From the NCBI GenBank assembly GCA_963741985.1, contig CAVUKD010000005.1, positions 1 to 64,000 on the forward strand: 64,000 nucleotides of DNA. The letters are read 5' to 3'. A model generated the notes under the pieces. That model worked only from the letters and a program-made list of their open reading frames with translations. It ran no database searches and was not told where the DNA came from. Shown piece after piece: positions 1 through 9,224 of this stretch. Source of the stretch: Cryomorpha sp963741985 (GTDB lineage: Bacteria > Bacteroidota > Bacteroidia > Flavobacteriales_D > Cryomorphaceae). The first letter of the stretch is position 1. Each line of letters starts with the position of its first letter. The translations under genes and the position numbers were made by a program.

Positions 1-2061
1 GCAAATAGGAAAATATCATCGCATTCAGCTTAGCTCTTTGTTCACTCGTAGACGATCCCGCATGGCCACCTTCAATATTTTCATAATAATACGTCTTGTA
101 CCCCATATCCTTCATTTTGGCATCCATTTTTCGGGCGTGAGCCGGGTGCACACGATCGTCGCGGGTAGAGGTGGTAAAGAATACTTCCGGGTAATCCATT
201 CCCTTTTTGAGGTTTTGATACGGCGAATATTTCTTTATATACGCCCACTCTTCAGGTATGTCGGGATTTCCATATTCACCCATCCATGAGGCACCCGCCA
301 GGAGCTTGTTATACCGCTTCATATCCAATAAAGGGGCTCGGCAAACTACTGCATTGTACAAGTCGGGCCTCTGTGTCAGGGCAACTCCCACCAGCAAGCC
401 GCCGTTGCTTCCGCCCATTACTCCCAAATGCTTTGTGGATGTTATTTTCCGGTCTATTAAATCCTGCGAAACGGCATACAAATCATCGAATACATTTTGT
501 CGCTTTTCTTTCATTCCATCCTGATGCCATTTGGGGCCGTATTCTCCACCGCCACGAATATTGGCTAATACAAATACACCTCCTTTTTCGAGCCATGACG
601 TTCCAAATGTGGAAGCATAAAATGGTTGTTGTGAATATTTCAAATCCACCGTAGGCATAGACTAACGTTGGGTTCTTGCTGTCATTTTTCATGTCTTTTG
701 CAGAAACCATAAAATACGGAACCATCGTGCCGTCTTTTGATTTGGCTTTGTATTGGTGCACTTCGTATTTACTTGCGTCAAAATAAGAAGGCAATGATTG
801 AAAGACCTTAATAGTATTGTTGCCGGCATCAGCCGAATACAAGGTGGAAGGGGTTACAAAGTTTTGAAAGCTAAAGAAATATTTGTCTGACATATCATCC
901 GCATCAATTATGGAAATGGTTCCGAAATTTGGCGCATCAACTTTTTGATTGCTCCATTTTCCATCTTTGAATGAATAGATATACAACTGGCTGGTCACAT
1001 TGGTCAGGAGGTTTACGAGCAATTTGTTTTTAGTACTCGAAACTTCAGAAATACTGGAAAATTCATCCGGCTCGAAGATGGTGTGAATGTTCCGGTTTCC
1101 TTCCAACAAGTCTGTAAAATTGAGACTTAAAAGTGTTCCGTTTAGGTAGGTCTTGTCATTCACTTTCCAATCGGATTTTAACTGAATAACCAGTTGATTG
1201 TTCAATATACTCTGTACTTCACAATCTTCCGGTATTTGAAGCGGGATCACCTTCTCGTTCTTCCAGATGAAGTACTGCCGGGAAAAAGTAGTTAACGCAC
1301 GGCTAATATATGTGTATGCTTTTGAGCCATCGCGTAATACGCCTCCCCAGTCACCTACATCGGTTGTGTCTCCTTCATAGATAAGTTTGGCATCATCAAT
1401 TGAAGTCCCGCGCTTCCACAGTTTTATCTGCCGGGGATAGCCTGAAGTAGTCAGGGTACCTTTGCCAAAATCGCGAGAAACTATTACGGTATTTTCATCT
1501 AAATAACTTGCAGAACCCTTTGATTCATCCATAGAAAATCCGGCATTCAATAAATTGCTTTTTGTTTGCATCAAATTCTTTGATCACCACGGCATCGCCA
1601 CCGCCTTTGGAGAGTTGAACCAGAAACCGGTCATAGGAGGGATATAGTCCGCTCACTCCTTTGTACACCCACCTGACATCGTCTTTTTTCGAAAGTTTGT
1701 CCATATCGATCAGCGTCTCCCAATTCGGGATCCGGTTGGCATAATATTCCGTTAAAAGACATCTTCTCCAAATACCTCTTTCGTGGTCGGCATCTTCCCA
1801 AAAATTATAGACGTACTTACCTCTGATTCTCGGGTAGGCAATTCTATCGGAGGAATTATAAATTTCCAGACTCTTCTCGTAGATTTCCTGAAAGTCTTTT
1901 TCCTTGCTCAATTCATCCAGCGTAGCTTTGTTTTCGGCTTTTACGAACTCCATTGACTTTTCTCCGTCGATATCTTCCAACCATAGATATTTATCTTCTT
2001 GTGCCTTCATAAATTGACTTATTCCGAGTAATGCTGCGAATAATAAAGTGTATTTTTTCAT
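1..2061 (-). pseudogene. Prolyl oligopeptidase family (S9A) serine peptidase, frameshifted, C-terminus cut by window edge
   Basis: A secreted prolyl endopeptidase cleaving after proline in short peptides is the likely product. The start at 2061 gives MKKYTLL and a signal peptide ending near MKAQ. The N-terminal S9A/beta-propeller part continues in a second frame after about 1,551 and in a third after about 638. The catalytic domain is in the third frame: GGSNGG with the nucleophile Ser codon at 407-409, and GGHAG with the His codon at 62-64. Both joins are repaired by dropping one base: ...KKQFIE then AGFSMDE at the first, ...YAYGGF then YSQQPFY at the second. All expected segments are present in order, so the gene is complete apart from these two breaks and a few residues beyond position 1. 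Either consensus insertion errors or a very young pseudogene. Family assignment is secure. Confidence 0.85.
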
Positions 2062-2274
2062 TCTTTTTGTTTTCGGGTAACTGTTTTTCCGGATTTGACG
2101 GGGAACAATTTTAATGCCTCTGCCCACCGGATATACGGCTCTGCAAAATACTACTTCCTAAATACATATCAAGATTGAAATTAGGTATCTCTCAGATGAC
2201 GCTCGTGAGAATAAAGCAATCGATAGGTTAATGGCCGGGCGCGATAATATTTACCGACGCGGGAAGGGGAGTTT

Positions 2275-3210
2275 TTAGATTGCCGGAATGCAGAAGTCTA
2301 CAATTGCTTTCTTTTCCGGATGGTCATTGAAGTTATTGTGATAGATTTCAAACGGATTTCTGTCGGCTTTTTGATATCCGTTTTCGTTCATCCAAACATA
2401 CAGTCCGGTCCAGGATTTCTCAAATTCGTGCAATCCAATCTCAAAACTACCCACGATAAATTTCCCTTCCTCTATGGATCTAAGACCGATTTCTCCCGAT
2501 GTTTCGACCGGTTTTTCCAATAAAATGGAAGCACTCAAGCGTACTTTGTGCGGTTCTGTGACTTTAAAACTGTCGTGATAGACCGTAATCATTTTAGTTT
2601 GTTCATTCATCAAGCCCAGAGGTGTGGCCCATTTCATCAATTTCTGATAAGCGGTCTCAAGATTCTGCGGTCCGATTACCGATACGTAAGCCACATTCAT
2701 TTTGGGCATTTCTTTGATTTCAATCGTTGCATTCATTTTTATCCAATTTTTGAGATTCAACAGGATACAAATGTATTGCTCAAGTTCCGGATAGGCTTGT
2801 CCGTTCTTGCTTTCCACTTGACGAATCTTGCTATGACGGTTGGGATTCTGCTTTTCGAAGGAAGTTGGACTCATCCCAAAATACTTCTTAAACGCCCTTG
2901 AATAGGAGGAAAGGTCGCTAAAGCCGTACTTGTGTGCAATTTCAGTTGCAGATATGGATTTGTGCAGCACGTCGAGGGCAGATTTCTCTATTCTCCGTCG
3001 GGTCACATATTCATTCAGCGTTTCGCCGGTCATGAACTTAAAAACCCGGTGAAAGTGAAAAGGCGAGAAAAAGGCAATCCCCGCTACGGCGTTTAAAGAT
3101 AAATCACCATCCAGGTTTTGATCAATAAATTCAAATACCCGGTTTATGCGGCGCTGATACTCATCTGGTCTTTCCGTAAAAATAGGATATGCCGTTTTCT
3201 TTGTCGTCAT
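2275..3210 (-). CDS. AraC family transcriptional regulator with C-terminal GyrI-like effector domain
   Basis: 311 aa. The N-terminal two-helix-turn-helix AraC domain covers about residues 18-118, with FSPFHFHRVFK and YGFSDLSSYSRAFKKYFG. It is followed by a GyrI-like small-molecule-binding domain, about 155-311, with the usual EIKEMP...VAYVSVIGP start. The order HTH then GyrI is the Rob/SoxS-like arrangement of regulators that sense hydrophobic compounds or antibiotics. The start lies inside the 3' end of the upstream DUF3267 gene (50 bp overlap), and no later Met precedes the HTH, so the overlap appears real and the two are probably co-transcribed. A degraded copy of this gene's 3' part lies on the other strand near 7,895-8,050. 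Target genes cannot be told from the sequence. Confidence 0.9.
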   Translation of the reverse strand: MTTKKTAYPIFTERPDEYQRRINRVFEFIDQNLDGDLSLNAVAGIAFFSPFHFHRVFKFMTGETLNEYVTRRRIEKSALDVLHKSISATEIAHKYGFSDLSSYSRAFKKYFGMSPTSFEKQNPNRHSKIRQVESKNGQAYPELEQYICILLNLKNWIKMNATIEIKEMPKMNVAYVSVIGPQNLETAYQKLMKWATPLGLMNEQTKMITVYHDSFKVTEPHKVRLSASILLEKPVETSGEIGLRSIEEGKFIVGSFEIGLHEFEKSWTGLYVWMNENGYQKADRNPFEIYHNNFNDHPEKKAIVDFCIPAI

Positions 3211-3784
3211 AGGTTACCACGTCTTTTTCTTTATGGAAATCAAAGTAACTCAATAATCCAAAGTCTCCGGACGAAAATGCGGTATGTGTGAGTAAGATTC
3301 CTAAAAGGGTAAAAGTCCACAACGGACTCGTGAAGAATAAAGAGATGATAAGAAAGGTCGAAACCACTGCAAAAGGAGCGAGGGCCACTATTCTGAATTC
3401 CTTTTTATTTGCCACGAACTTATCAGCCATTGCCATAAAATAAAACTTCTTCAGATTGGCGTCATACGATGTATTTTTCGCTCCCTGCGATTTATATGCC
3501 AGCACATGGATATATTCATGAAGAGGTATCAGTGTGAATGCCAGTCCAATTCCATACGAAAAATAGGTAAATCCTTCTCCCAATGTAAATTTATCGGTCC
3601 CGTAGCATTTCCAAAACCAGTAAACAATTACTCCTGCAATAAGCACATTGCAGAAGGTATAAAACGATGAAATAGGCGTTCGCTTTTTTAAATAGGTCCG
3701 GACGAACGGAATCAGTTCTTTATGCCCAAGGTCGTCCATCAGGTCATACCCCTGATCTGCTAATTCTTCCGGTTTTATTTTCAT
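3161..3784 (-). CDS. DUF3267 domain-containing putative membrane metalloprotease-like protein
   Basis: 207 aa with about four hydrophobic segments. Residues near 88-92 read HEYIH, an HExxH zinc-binding motif at the end of a membrane helix (FTLIPLHEYIHVLA), as in the DUF3267 family, which resembles site-2-protease-type membrane metallopeptidases. A second conserved feature, FGLLSYF, lies near the C-terminus and could hold a further ligand. Proteolytic activity has not been shown for this family as far as I know. The 3' end overlaps the AraC/GyrI gene by 50 bp in another frame, suggesting co-expression and translational coupling. It may be a regulator-associated membrane protein, but that is inference. 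Confidence 0.75.
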   Translation of the reverse strand: MKIKPEELADQGYDLMDDLGHKELIPFVRTYLKKRTPISSFYTFCNVLIAGVIVYWFWKCYGTDKFTLGEGFTYFSYGIGLAFTLIPLHEYIHVLAYKSQGAKNTSYDANLKKFYFMAMADKFVANKKEFRIVALAPFAVVSTFLIISLFFTSPLWTFTLLGILLTHTAFSSGDFGLLSYFDFHKEKDVVTYDDKENGISYFYGKTR

Positions 3785-3823
3785 GTATCGATCTATTCAA
3801 ACATCAATATCTGCGGTGCCGGC

Positions 3824-4735
3824 TTAACTTTTCTCCAGTTTAGCCCGATCCCAATTTGAAGTATGCGTTGCAGCCTCATAGGTTGATTGCAAAAAAGCAT
3901 ATAATGTTTTTTCAGGATTCGCTGCCTTTCGAACGTCTTCATATTTTAAGAAAAACTCTCCCATCTCGGGACTGTAGAAAGCCTCTTCGGGCAATACTTT
4001 TTGTGCTCCAAAACGCTCATCTGACGGATAGGCATACGCATAAAAAACCGCCATGGGTGAATCTTTGGATCCCGGCCAAAAGCCCACGCTACTCACTTCC
4101 TGAGAATACGCCTCCTGCATTACTTTCAATGGCATATTGGGCATACCGCCCGGATGAAGCGGTGCCGGATTGCCGGAGAATCGCGTAACGGCAAGATCAA
4201 ATGCGCCCCAGAAAAGGTGCACCGGACTTGCCTTTCCAATAAAATCACCTCTAAACGCATTAAAAACGGAATTGGCTTTTGACATGGCTTGCCAAATAGC
4301 ATGCGCTGCTTTGGGATCGTATGCTTTGTTGACGGTGTTCTCCGCAAATGGAATCGCAGGTTCCATTTCATTTGGACGCGCGTATATCTTTACATCAATC
4401 CCGAGGCCCGACAACTTTTCAAAAAGCTCCGCATAAAAGTCAGCAACGGTTCTTGGTTTTAAATCCATGGATACCGCTTCCGCATTCGAACTTTTAATGA
4501 GAAGCTTATGTTTTTTAAAATCGAAATCTATCTGGAATGTCTGCCCGTCATAAGGAATCCCGTGGGTTGAATACCCACTCGGCGTTACGTATAGTGCGGT
4601 ATGCCAGGAATGATTTTGCCAGGGCATGGTCTTCAGCCGTATTTTGCCAACGATTTGAAGCCACTGATGAAGCGTTTCAATTGTGTCTTGCATTTCTTCA
4701 AAATTTAAAACCGGCCATTTATCTTCGCTTTTCAT
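3824..4735 (-). CDS. DUF5996 family protein
   Basis: About 303 aa from the Met at 4735 (MKSEDKWP). An in-frame upstream start at 4801 would add an unconserved 22-residue tail, so the later start is preferred. Family features are visible: WPVLNFEEMQDT at the start, PWQNHSWH at about residues 40-46, the FRGDFIGKASPVHLFWGAFDLA block, RFSG, PLHPGG, and a C-terminal AATHTSNWDRA. No signal peptide or membrane segment, so probably cytoplasmic. The conserved His, Trp and Asp residues suggest a ligand-binding or enzymatic role, but no reaction is known to me. The next upstream gene on the strand is a separate hypothetical, and there is a 39 bp gap to the DUF3267 gene downstream. Confidence 0.8.
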   Translation of the reverse strand: MKSEDKWPVLNFEEMQDTIETLHQWLQIVGKIRLKTMPWQNHSWHTALYVTPSGYSTHGIPYDGQTFQIDFDFKKHKLLIKSSNAEAVSMDLKPRTVADFYAELFEKLSGLGIDVKIYARPNEMEPAIPFAENTVNKAYDPKAAHAIWQAMSKANSVFNAFRGDFIGKASPVHLFWGAFDLAVTRFSGNPAPLHPGGMPNMPLKVMQEAYSQEVSSVGFWPGSKDSPMAVFYAYAYPSDERFGAQKVLPEEAFYSPEMGEFFLKYEDVRKAANPEKTLYAFLQSTYEAATHTSNWDRAKLEKS

Positions 4736-4822
4736 TTTCTCTTGGGTTGTTTTATTTAAACCATGATTGAGATGAACGGATTTCCTCAGACTGCTGTGCA
4801 ACAGCTATCGCGGAGCAAATGT

Positions 4823-5260
4823 TCAGCCCCCAATATGAAATTCTGTAATTCTTAAAATTGGAATGTGAATGAGCGTATCGTTTACATCGAGGGAGTCTCT
4901 TTGAATCAACCCAATGTCTTTCGAGAAATAATCGAAATATCTATGATTCGCATTGAATTTATTGAATTCATATACTTCAATGACGTTTGAATAATTGGTA
5001 CCGTTAACCGTTATCGCCGTATCTAAATTTGTGGTTACCCGCTTAAATCGTATGTCTTCCATATTGATAAAAGCGGTTTGAACCTGAAGAGTTGCAAACG
5101 AAATCGGACAGGTCATCACAGAGTCTAATGTCAGTGAGTAGATAGGAGAAATAACCGTTGCATTCGTTCCCAGACCGGCGTAAAATTCATGGACCAAGCC
5201 GCTTCCACTAATGCATTTATTGAGATTTAAGAAGATCGGGCGGCACTTGCCATCGCACAT
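4823..5260 (-). CDS. Hypothetical protein, possibly N-terminally truncated
   Basis: 145 aa, family not recognised. It lacks a signal peptide, yet the C-terminal half (RYFDYFSKDIGLIQRDSLD, about residues 106-124) resembles the end of secreted Bacteroidota lipoproteins that typically carry a longer N-terminus. Two Cys occur at the very start (MCDGKC). In-frame codons continue upstream of 5260 for about 16 residues before a stop, without a better start. A 46-codon ORF in another frame (start near 5367) overlaps the upstream part, so a frameshift or truncation is possible. No evidence of function. The long gap upstream (to 5,651) contains no other gene that could supply the N-terminus in frame. 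Confidence 0.45.
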   Translation of the reverse strand: MCDGKCRPIFLNLNKCISGSGLVHEFYAGLGTNATVISPIYSLTLDSVMTCPISFATLQVQTAFINMEDIRFKRVTTNLDTAITVNGTNYSNVIEVYEFNKFNANHRYFDYFSKDIGLIQRDSLDVNDTLIHIPILRITEFHIGG

Positions 5261-5650
5261 TTCATAACTTGATGAAATGCTGTATTCAATGGTTTTCTTA
5301 AAAGAGCTTTTGATTTATTCTTCCGGTCTTTTAAAGCCAATTCATACATTTCAGTGGTTACTTTCATAATAGCAAAAATTCATTCGACATCCTTGAATCA
5401 ATCATCAAATATCATATAAGATTTTTCTTATGCATGATTGAGTTGATCAATACAAATATATCCATATCTCTTAAGATCATTCGGTAACCTTTTTTAGTGG
5501 GGTGGAGAAAGGTATACATGGGGTGGGGTATTTGGTGGTGAGGAGGCTGCGTGCGCTTCGCCACCTGAGCCCACGAGGCGCATAAGCTTCAGCAGGGTAT
5601 CGAGGGGTATGAACTCATGGGCAGAAACGTATCCATACGTATATGGGCTT
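5261..5650. other. Intergenic region, 390 bp, no gene called
   Basis: Between two same-strand genes. The part near 5,480-5,640 is unusually G-rich on the + strand, with runs such as tggggtggag and atggggtgggg. A short imperfect palindrome (ccatacgtatatgg, about 5,630-5,643) sits just downstream of the T9SS gene stop; it has no T-run, so I do not call it a terminator. A 46-codon ORF (minus, about 5367-5230) overlaps the hypothetical gene and is not convincing by itself. Confidence 0.4.
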
Positions 5651-6607
5651 TTATTGCTTTACAAATTTATGTGTTATAAACTTTTCAGAATTACTGAGTT
5701 TTACAAAGTAAACTCCGGCAGCCAGATGGGAAACGTCGATAGACAGTTGGCCATTCATTGGAGATAATCCATTTTGATAGGCGCGTATTGTTTGACCATG
5801 CTGATTTAAAATTTCAACATCCAGTTGCAGTTGGGTGTTCGTCTCTATGCGAATGCTCAACTGATCCTGAGCCGGAATGGGAAAAATCAAAACTGATTCA
5901 AGGCCGGCAATGTCCTCCAAGCCGACCAGCGCATCAAAGGCATAGGTTATGGGAACACTCCAGTTTGAATGCGTGTCTTCACACCGCCAAGTCACGGTGT
6001 GAGGTCCACTGCTAAGACCGGAAGCATCAAGTACATCAATTAATTCGAGCATGCTCTGTGGGGGGGCTATCGGTGCTTGTGTGGTAGTGCTCACGTCATC
6101 GTCAAACCAATATTCCCAACCCACCAGGTCTCCACCGCTAACCTTGAAAAAACGGGTGTACGGAACGGTGCTTTCACCATTATTTGTCAAGCTGCGAATG
6201 CTTATTTTATGAAGGCCGGCTGAAAGCGAAGATACATCTATGGATGCGTTTACTTCCTGCAAATTGCTTTCAGGGGTTGACTGCACAGTGCGTGAAGCTA
6301 TGTCATCGTCAAACCAGTATTCGTATTGCACCAAATTACCGTTTTGAACAAAGGCACTGGTATGCGGAACGCTCCATACGCCGTTGTCATCTTTTACCTG
6401 GATAGTCAAGGTGTGATGACCATTTTCCAACGCTGCCGTAGAAAAGTCGGTGTCTAAGTTGAACGTTTGACCCGAGCTGACACTGGTGGTTACAATGGTG
6501 CTTACATCATCATCCCACCAGTATCTGTAATCTGTAATGCTCTGCCCATGGGCCGGTAGAGCAAAAAGTGACCATGCAAAGCTGCATACTATGATAAGTC
6601 TATACAT
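5651..6607 (-). CDS. T9SS type A sorting domain-containing protein with three tandem YWFDDD repeats
   Basis: 318 aa, secreted. A signal peptide (MYRLIIVCSFAWSLFALPAHG) precedes three repeats of roughly 75 residues, each opening with Y.YWWDDD or YEYWFDDD and closing with an H-(T/K)-(L/I/V) strand and a W/S-V-P motif. After residue about 235 comes a type A sorting domain with IFPIPAQDQL, a DVEILNQHGQ segment and a terminal GVYFVKLS...HKFVKQ, the signal for the type IX secretion system and cell-surface anchoring. The repeat resembles adhesin-like Bacteroidota repeats with acidic, possibly Ca-binding, DDD motifs; that role is inference. It lies 3 bp downstream of the beta-helix gene, so the two form an operon. 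Confidence 0.85.
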   Translation of the reverse strand: MYRLIIVCSFAWSLFALPAHGQSITDYRYWWDDDVSTIVTTSVSSGQTFNLDTDFSTAALENGHHTLTIQVKDDNGVWSVPHTSAFVQNGNLVQYEYWFDDDIASRTVQSTPESNLQEVNASIDVSSLSAGLHKISIRSLTNNGESTVPYTRFFKVSGGDLVGWEYWFDDDVSTTTQAPIAPPQSMLELIDVLDASGLSSGPHTVTWRCEDTHSNWSVPITYAFDALVGLEDIAGLESVLIFPIPAQDQLSIRIETNTQLQLDVEILNQHGQTIRAYQNGLSPMNGQLSIDVSHLAAGVYFVKLSNSEKFITHKFVKQ

Positions 6608-6610
6608 GGC

Positions 6611-7666
6611 TTAGTACGTTTGGGCCTGTGCCTTTATGGTCACAGGCAGGTTTCCATTACCATCTGTTGAAGGGGCAATTTCTACAGACAGGAAGTGCGG
6701 ATTAAAAGGTACGGCGCCTAACTTGGCCGGAAAGTTAGAGCCGTAGAGCCCCATGTCTGTCCCGTCTAACGCACCTCCAGCGGCAACAGATCCAATCACT
6801 ACACCGAGATCGTCTGTAAAATCATAGTCTCCATCCGCTTCAGCGACAAAAGGATTTGACGCATTTAAATACGAATTGGTGACGGTGCCGGAAGAGTTGC
6901 CGAAAAAATGGTCTAAAAAAGTGAGGCTGTTTTGCACAGAGCTTCCATTGCATTGATAGAGTGGGGAACTGGTACTGGCGAAAATGGTATTCCTCACAGT
7001 CGAACCATTCGAATTAACTAGTTGGCTTGCATCAAAAAAAACACAATGATCAACGATGACTCCACCGCCATCCATAGATGCTACATTTGCACCATTTGCA
7101 AAGACACATTTTGTAAAATTTACAGAGGAGTTAGCAGCACCGGTTAGCGAATTCCTGAACACACATTCGTTAAATAATGACTCAGAATTGCTTTGCTCAT
7201 TGAACGGGACAAAAGTTACAAATAGCCGGTTCTGGAATTCACATCGCTCAAAATACAATCCTGTTGGATCATCATTGGTGTCTGAGGTTCCATACTTGAA
7301 ATTATAACTGGTCTGACTCACAAATTTAATTCCCGTAAAGGTGCTATTGCTTGCTCCGGTGGTGATGATCATCGCGTCAGAAGTCGTAAGTGTAGTGGCG
7401 TTCGTAACCGTGGTGCTGTCCGGGTGTATTCCGGCTCCAATGAAATGAACGGGGAAATCCAGGGTTATTTGTTCACTCGATTGAAATGCTCCACCGCTCA
7501 AATAGATGCGGTCGTTGGATTGGGCTGCATTGATGGCGTCATCAAAATTGAGAAATACTTGTGGACTGCCACCTCCATCTGGTTGCAATACAATCCGAGA
7601 TAATTGGCCATACGACAAAGCGGCTGTTGCAAGAAGACAAATTGTAAGTAAAGATTTGATTTTCAT
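6611..7666 (-). CDS. Secreted right-handed beta-helix (pectate-lyase-fold) protein
   Basis: About 351 aa from the Met at 7666, chosen because MKIKSLLTICLLATAALSYG is a clean signal peptide; a start at 7699 would add 11 odd residues. The mature protein has short repeated strands of the type FTGIKF, FERCEF, FNECVF, FTKCVF, VDHCVF and VRNTIF spaced 20-25 residues apart, characteristic of a right-handed parallel beta-helix. The N-terminus (FLNFDDAINAAQSNDRIYLSGG) matches the opening coil of such proteins. No sorting domain; it ends VTIKAQAQTY just before the T9SS protein gene. Could be a polysaccharide-binding or lyase-like surface protein; catalytic residues are not identifiable. Confidence 0.75.
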   Translation of the reverse strand: MKIKSLLTICLLATAALSYGQLSRIVLQPDGGGSPQVFLNFDDAINAAQSNDRIYLSGGAFQSSEQITLDFPVHFIGAGIHPDSTTVTNATTLTTSDAMIITTGASNSTFTGIKFVSQTSYNFKYGTSDTNDDPTGLYFERCEFQNRLFVTFVPFNEQSNSESLFNECVFRNSLTGAANSSVNFTKCVFANGANVASMDGGGVIVDHCVFFDASQLVNSNGSTVRNTIFASTSSPLYQCNGSSVQNSLTFLDHFFGNSSGTVTNSYLNASNPFVAEADGDYDFTDDLGVVIGSVAAGGALDGTDMGLYGSNFPAKLGAVPFNPHFLSVEIAPSTDGNGNLPVTIKAQAQTY

Positions 7667-7894
7667 GGTTTTGTTTTTTAAAGTGAATATGCTGCACAAA
7701 AATTTATGCAGTTGATTTATTTGATTGCTTAGCTACTTATCGAGGCAATGCTCCATAGGTGAACACCGTGTCCTGGTTTTTTTTCTGGGTCTCCGGTTAT
7801 TCTTCAAAAGCATCACATTTCGAAAACTCGAAAGAATTCATTTCTCTCTACCCGTCCTGGCGTTTTGTGTATTAAATGTATTACATGACTTCAT

Positions 7895-8050
7895 TCCTGT
7901 AAAAACAGAAGGAGGAACTGGACTAACTCCATCGAAGCAGGAAAATGTATCGTTGGTAGCTTCGAGATAGGGTTGAACGAATTTGAAAAATCGTGGACGG
8001 CGCTAGTTCTATGGATGAACGACAATGGATTTGAAAAAGCCGATAGAAAT
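7895..8050 (+). pseudogene. Remnant of an AraC/GyrI-type regulator (3' part of GyrI-like domain)
   Basis: The + strand encodes PVKTEGGTGL in one frame (about 7,896-7,927) and, after a frame change, SIEAGKCIVGSFEIGLNEF then EKSW and WMNDNGFEKADRNP (7,928-8,050). This aligns with the intact regulator at 2275-3210: PVETSGEIGL, RSIEEGKFIVGSFEIGL, EKSW, WMNENGYQKADRNPFE. It lacks the HTH domain, start and C-terminus and contains at least one frameshift, so it is a decayed fragment. The similarity is high, yet many substitutions are present, so it is a paralog or an old copy, not an assembly duplicate. It ends abruptly where the methyltransferase fragment begins. Confidence 0.75.
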
Positions 8051-8052
8051 CC

Positions 8053-8259
8053 TTGCCTAAGGAAAAGTTGGAAGAACTAAAAAATAAGAATGAAGCTCTA
8101 GTCTTTGGACATAGTTTGACGGATCAGATTGGCGGACAATTAAAGGCAGGTTTTACCTTGACAGATATGTATGAAGACGACTGGGGCGGTGAAAATACAA
8201 TAGATAAATATTTTCCGGCATTCATAGCGACACGCGCTATAAAGCTACCAGCAATCTGA
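8053..8259 (+). pseudogene. Remnant of a SAM-dependent methyltransferase (C-terminal end only)
   Basis: The frame beginning TTGCCTAAG encodes PKEKLEELKNKNEALVFG, then HSLTDQIGGQLKAGF, YEDDWG and YFPAFIATRAIK before a stop at 8259. The HSLxDQIGGQLxAGF...YFPxFIATRA pattern is, to my recollection, the C-terminal end of class I methyltransferases of the kind found as small UbiE/Tam-like proteins. The SAM-binding N-terminal two thirds are missing: the sequence immediately upstream belongs to the GyrI-like fragment. It is therefore a 3' gene remnant, not a small gene, although the frame itself is undamaged. There is no recognisable start signal. Confidence 0.65.
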
Positions 8260-8450
8260 AGCGACAAATAACAGCCGGCACGAACAAGGCGTCCAAAAGA
8301 AAAATCCCTTTTTCAAAATCTGATTGAATCTCTCCGTCGTATTATTTTAAACACTACGGCCTGTTTTGTGTTAAAATATTCTGAAAATAGCTTTCACTTC
8401 GAAATCTATATATCTTTCAGGTTTTTTTTTGCAGAAATGGCAACGATTGA

Positions 8451-9167
8451 ATGCAACGGGTAAATAAAATAGCGCTACTGTACTTCAGTAGAAATGTTGC
8501 CGAAGAAGGTCGGAAGAAGGCCTGGTTTTCTTCGTCGATACGGCGCGGCAATCAGCTTTTGGCGTCTGCTTTAATCGATCATTCATCCGATTTTCTCAAA
8601 GATTCCGGTCTTCCGGTATTTCATTCCCATGAGGGAAACCAACGCGGACGCACTTTCGGCGAACGCTTTGCCAATGCCTATCAGGATCTCTTCGATAAGG
8701 GGTATTCAGGCGTCATCGCAATAGGCAATGACACACCCGAAATTGTAAAAATCGATCTTGCGCAGGTGAGCCGCGATCTCCTTTCGGGAAATCCCGTGCT
8801 CGGAGCATCCGTGCGCGGCGGTGCATACCTTATTGGGCTTACTACCGGGACATTCGATAAAGAGCAATTTCAAAACCTGCCCTGGCAATCGAATCAAGTA
8901 TTTTCTGCTTTACGCGAAATGTGCACTTCATCCGATGTCCAACCAGCGATTCTGGAAACCCTACGCGATATTAATTCCATCCACGACCTCAAACTCCTTC
9001 TTAGCACTACCGGCCTGAAGGAAGTGGTCCATACCTTTATTCTTTTTCTCAAAACCGGGATCCGGCGGGTTTATCGCGCTGTGAATCTTGCGAGCCCCGC
9101 TTCTTTTATCCTCAGTGATTCGCCTCTCCGCGCACCACCCGTTGCGCTTGCATTTGCCGTAAGGTAA
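8451..9167 (+). CDS. DUF2064 / TIGR04282-type nucleotide-diphospho-sugar glycosyltransferase
   Basis: 238 aa with a GT-A-like fold expected. Family marks: QRGRTFGERFANAYQDLF at about residues 64-81, GYSGVIAIGNDTPEI at 84-98 (the position of the usual GDSPGL-like segment), a GASVRGGAYLIGL substrate loop at about 119-131, and the F..LPW segment. Proteins of this family are annotated as glycosyltransferases, some in arsenosugar biosynthesis clusters; the reaction here is not known. It is the first gene of a + strand series ending at 19,815, with 57 bp to the ABC substrate-binding lipoprotein. An imperfect -7-like element (tatctttc) lies near 8,411-8,418. The gene is GC-richer than most of the window. 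Confidence 0.7.
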   Translation: MQRVNKIALLYFSRNVAEEGRKKAWFSSSIRRGNQLLASALIDHSSDFLKDSGLPVFHSHEGNQRGRTFGERFANAYQDLFDKGYSGVIAIGNDTPEIVKIDLAQVSRDLLSGNPVLGASVRGGAYLIGLTTGTFDKEQFQNLPWQSNQVFSALREMCTSSDVQPAILETLRDINSIHDLKLLLSTTGLKEVVHTFILFLKTGIRRVYRAVNLASPASFILSDSPLRAPPVALAFAVR

Positions 9168-9224
9168 GCCACAGAAGGCCTTTCACACATCCATCCATTT
9201 ATTTATTACCCTTCTTAATCCCCA

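Noticed and set aside
5498..5540. G-rich run that might form a G-quadruplex
   Set aside because: Only three runs of three or more G are present, not four; not enough to claim.
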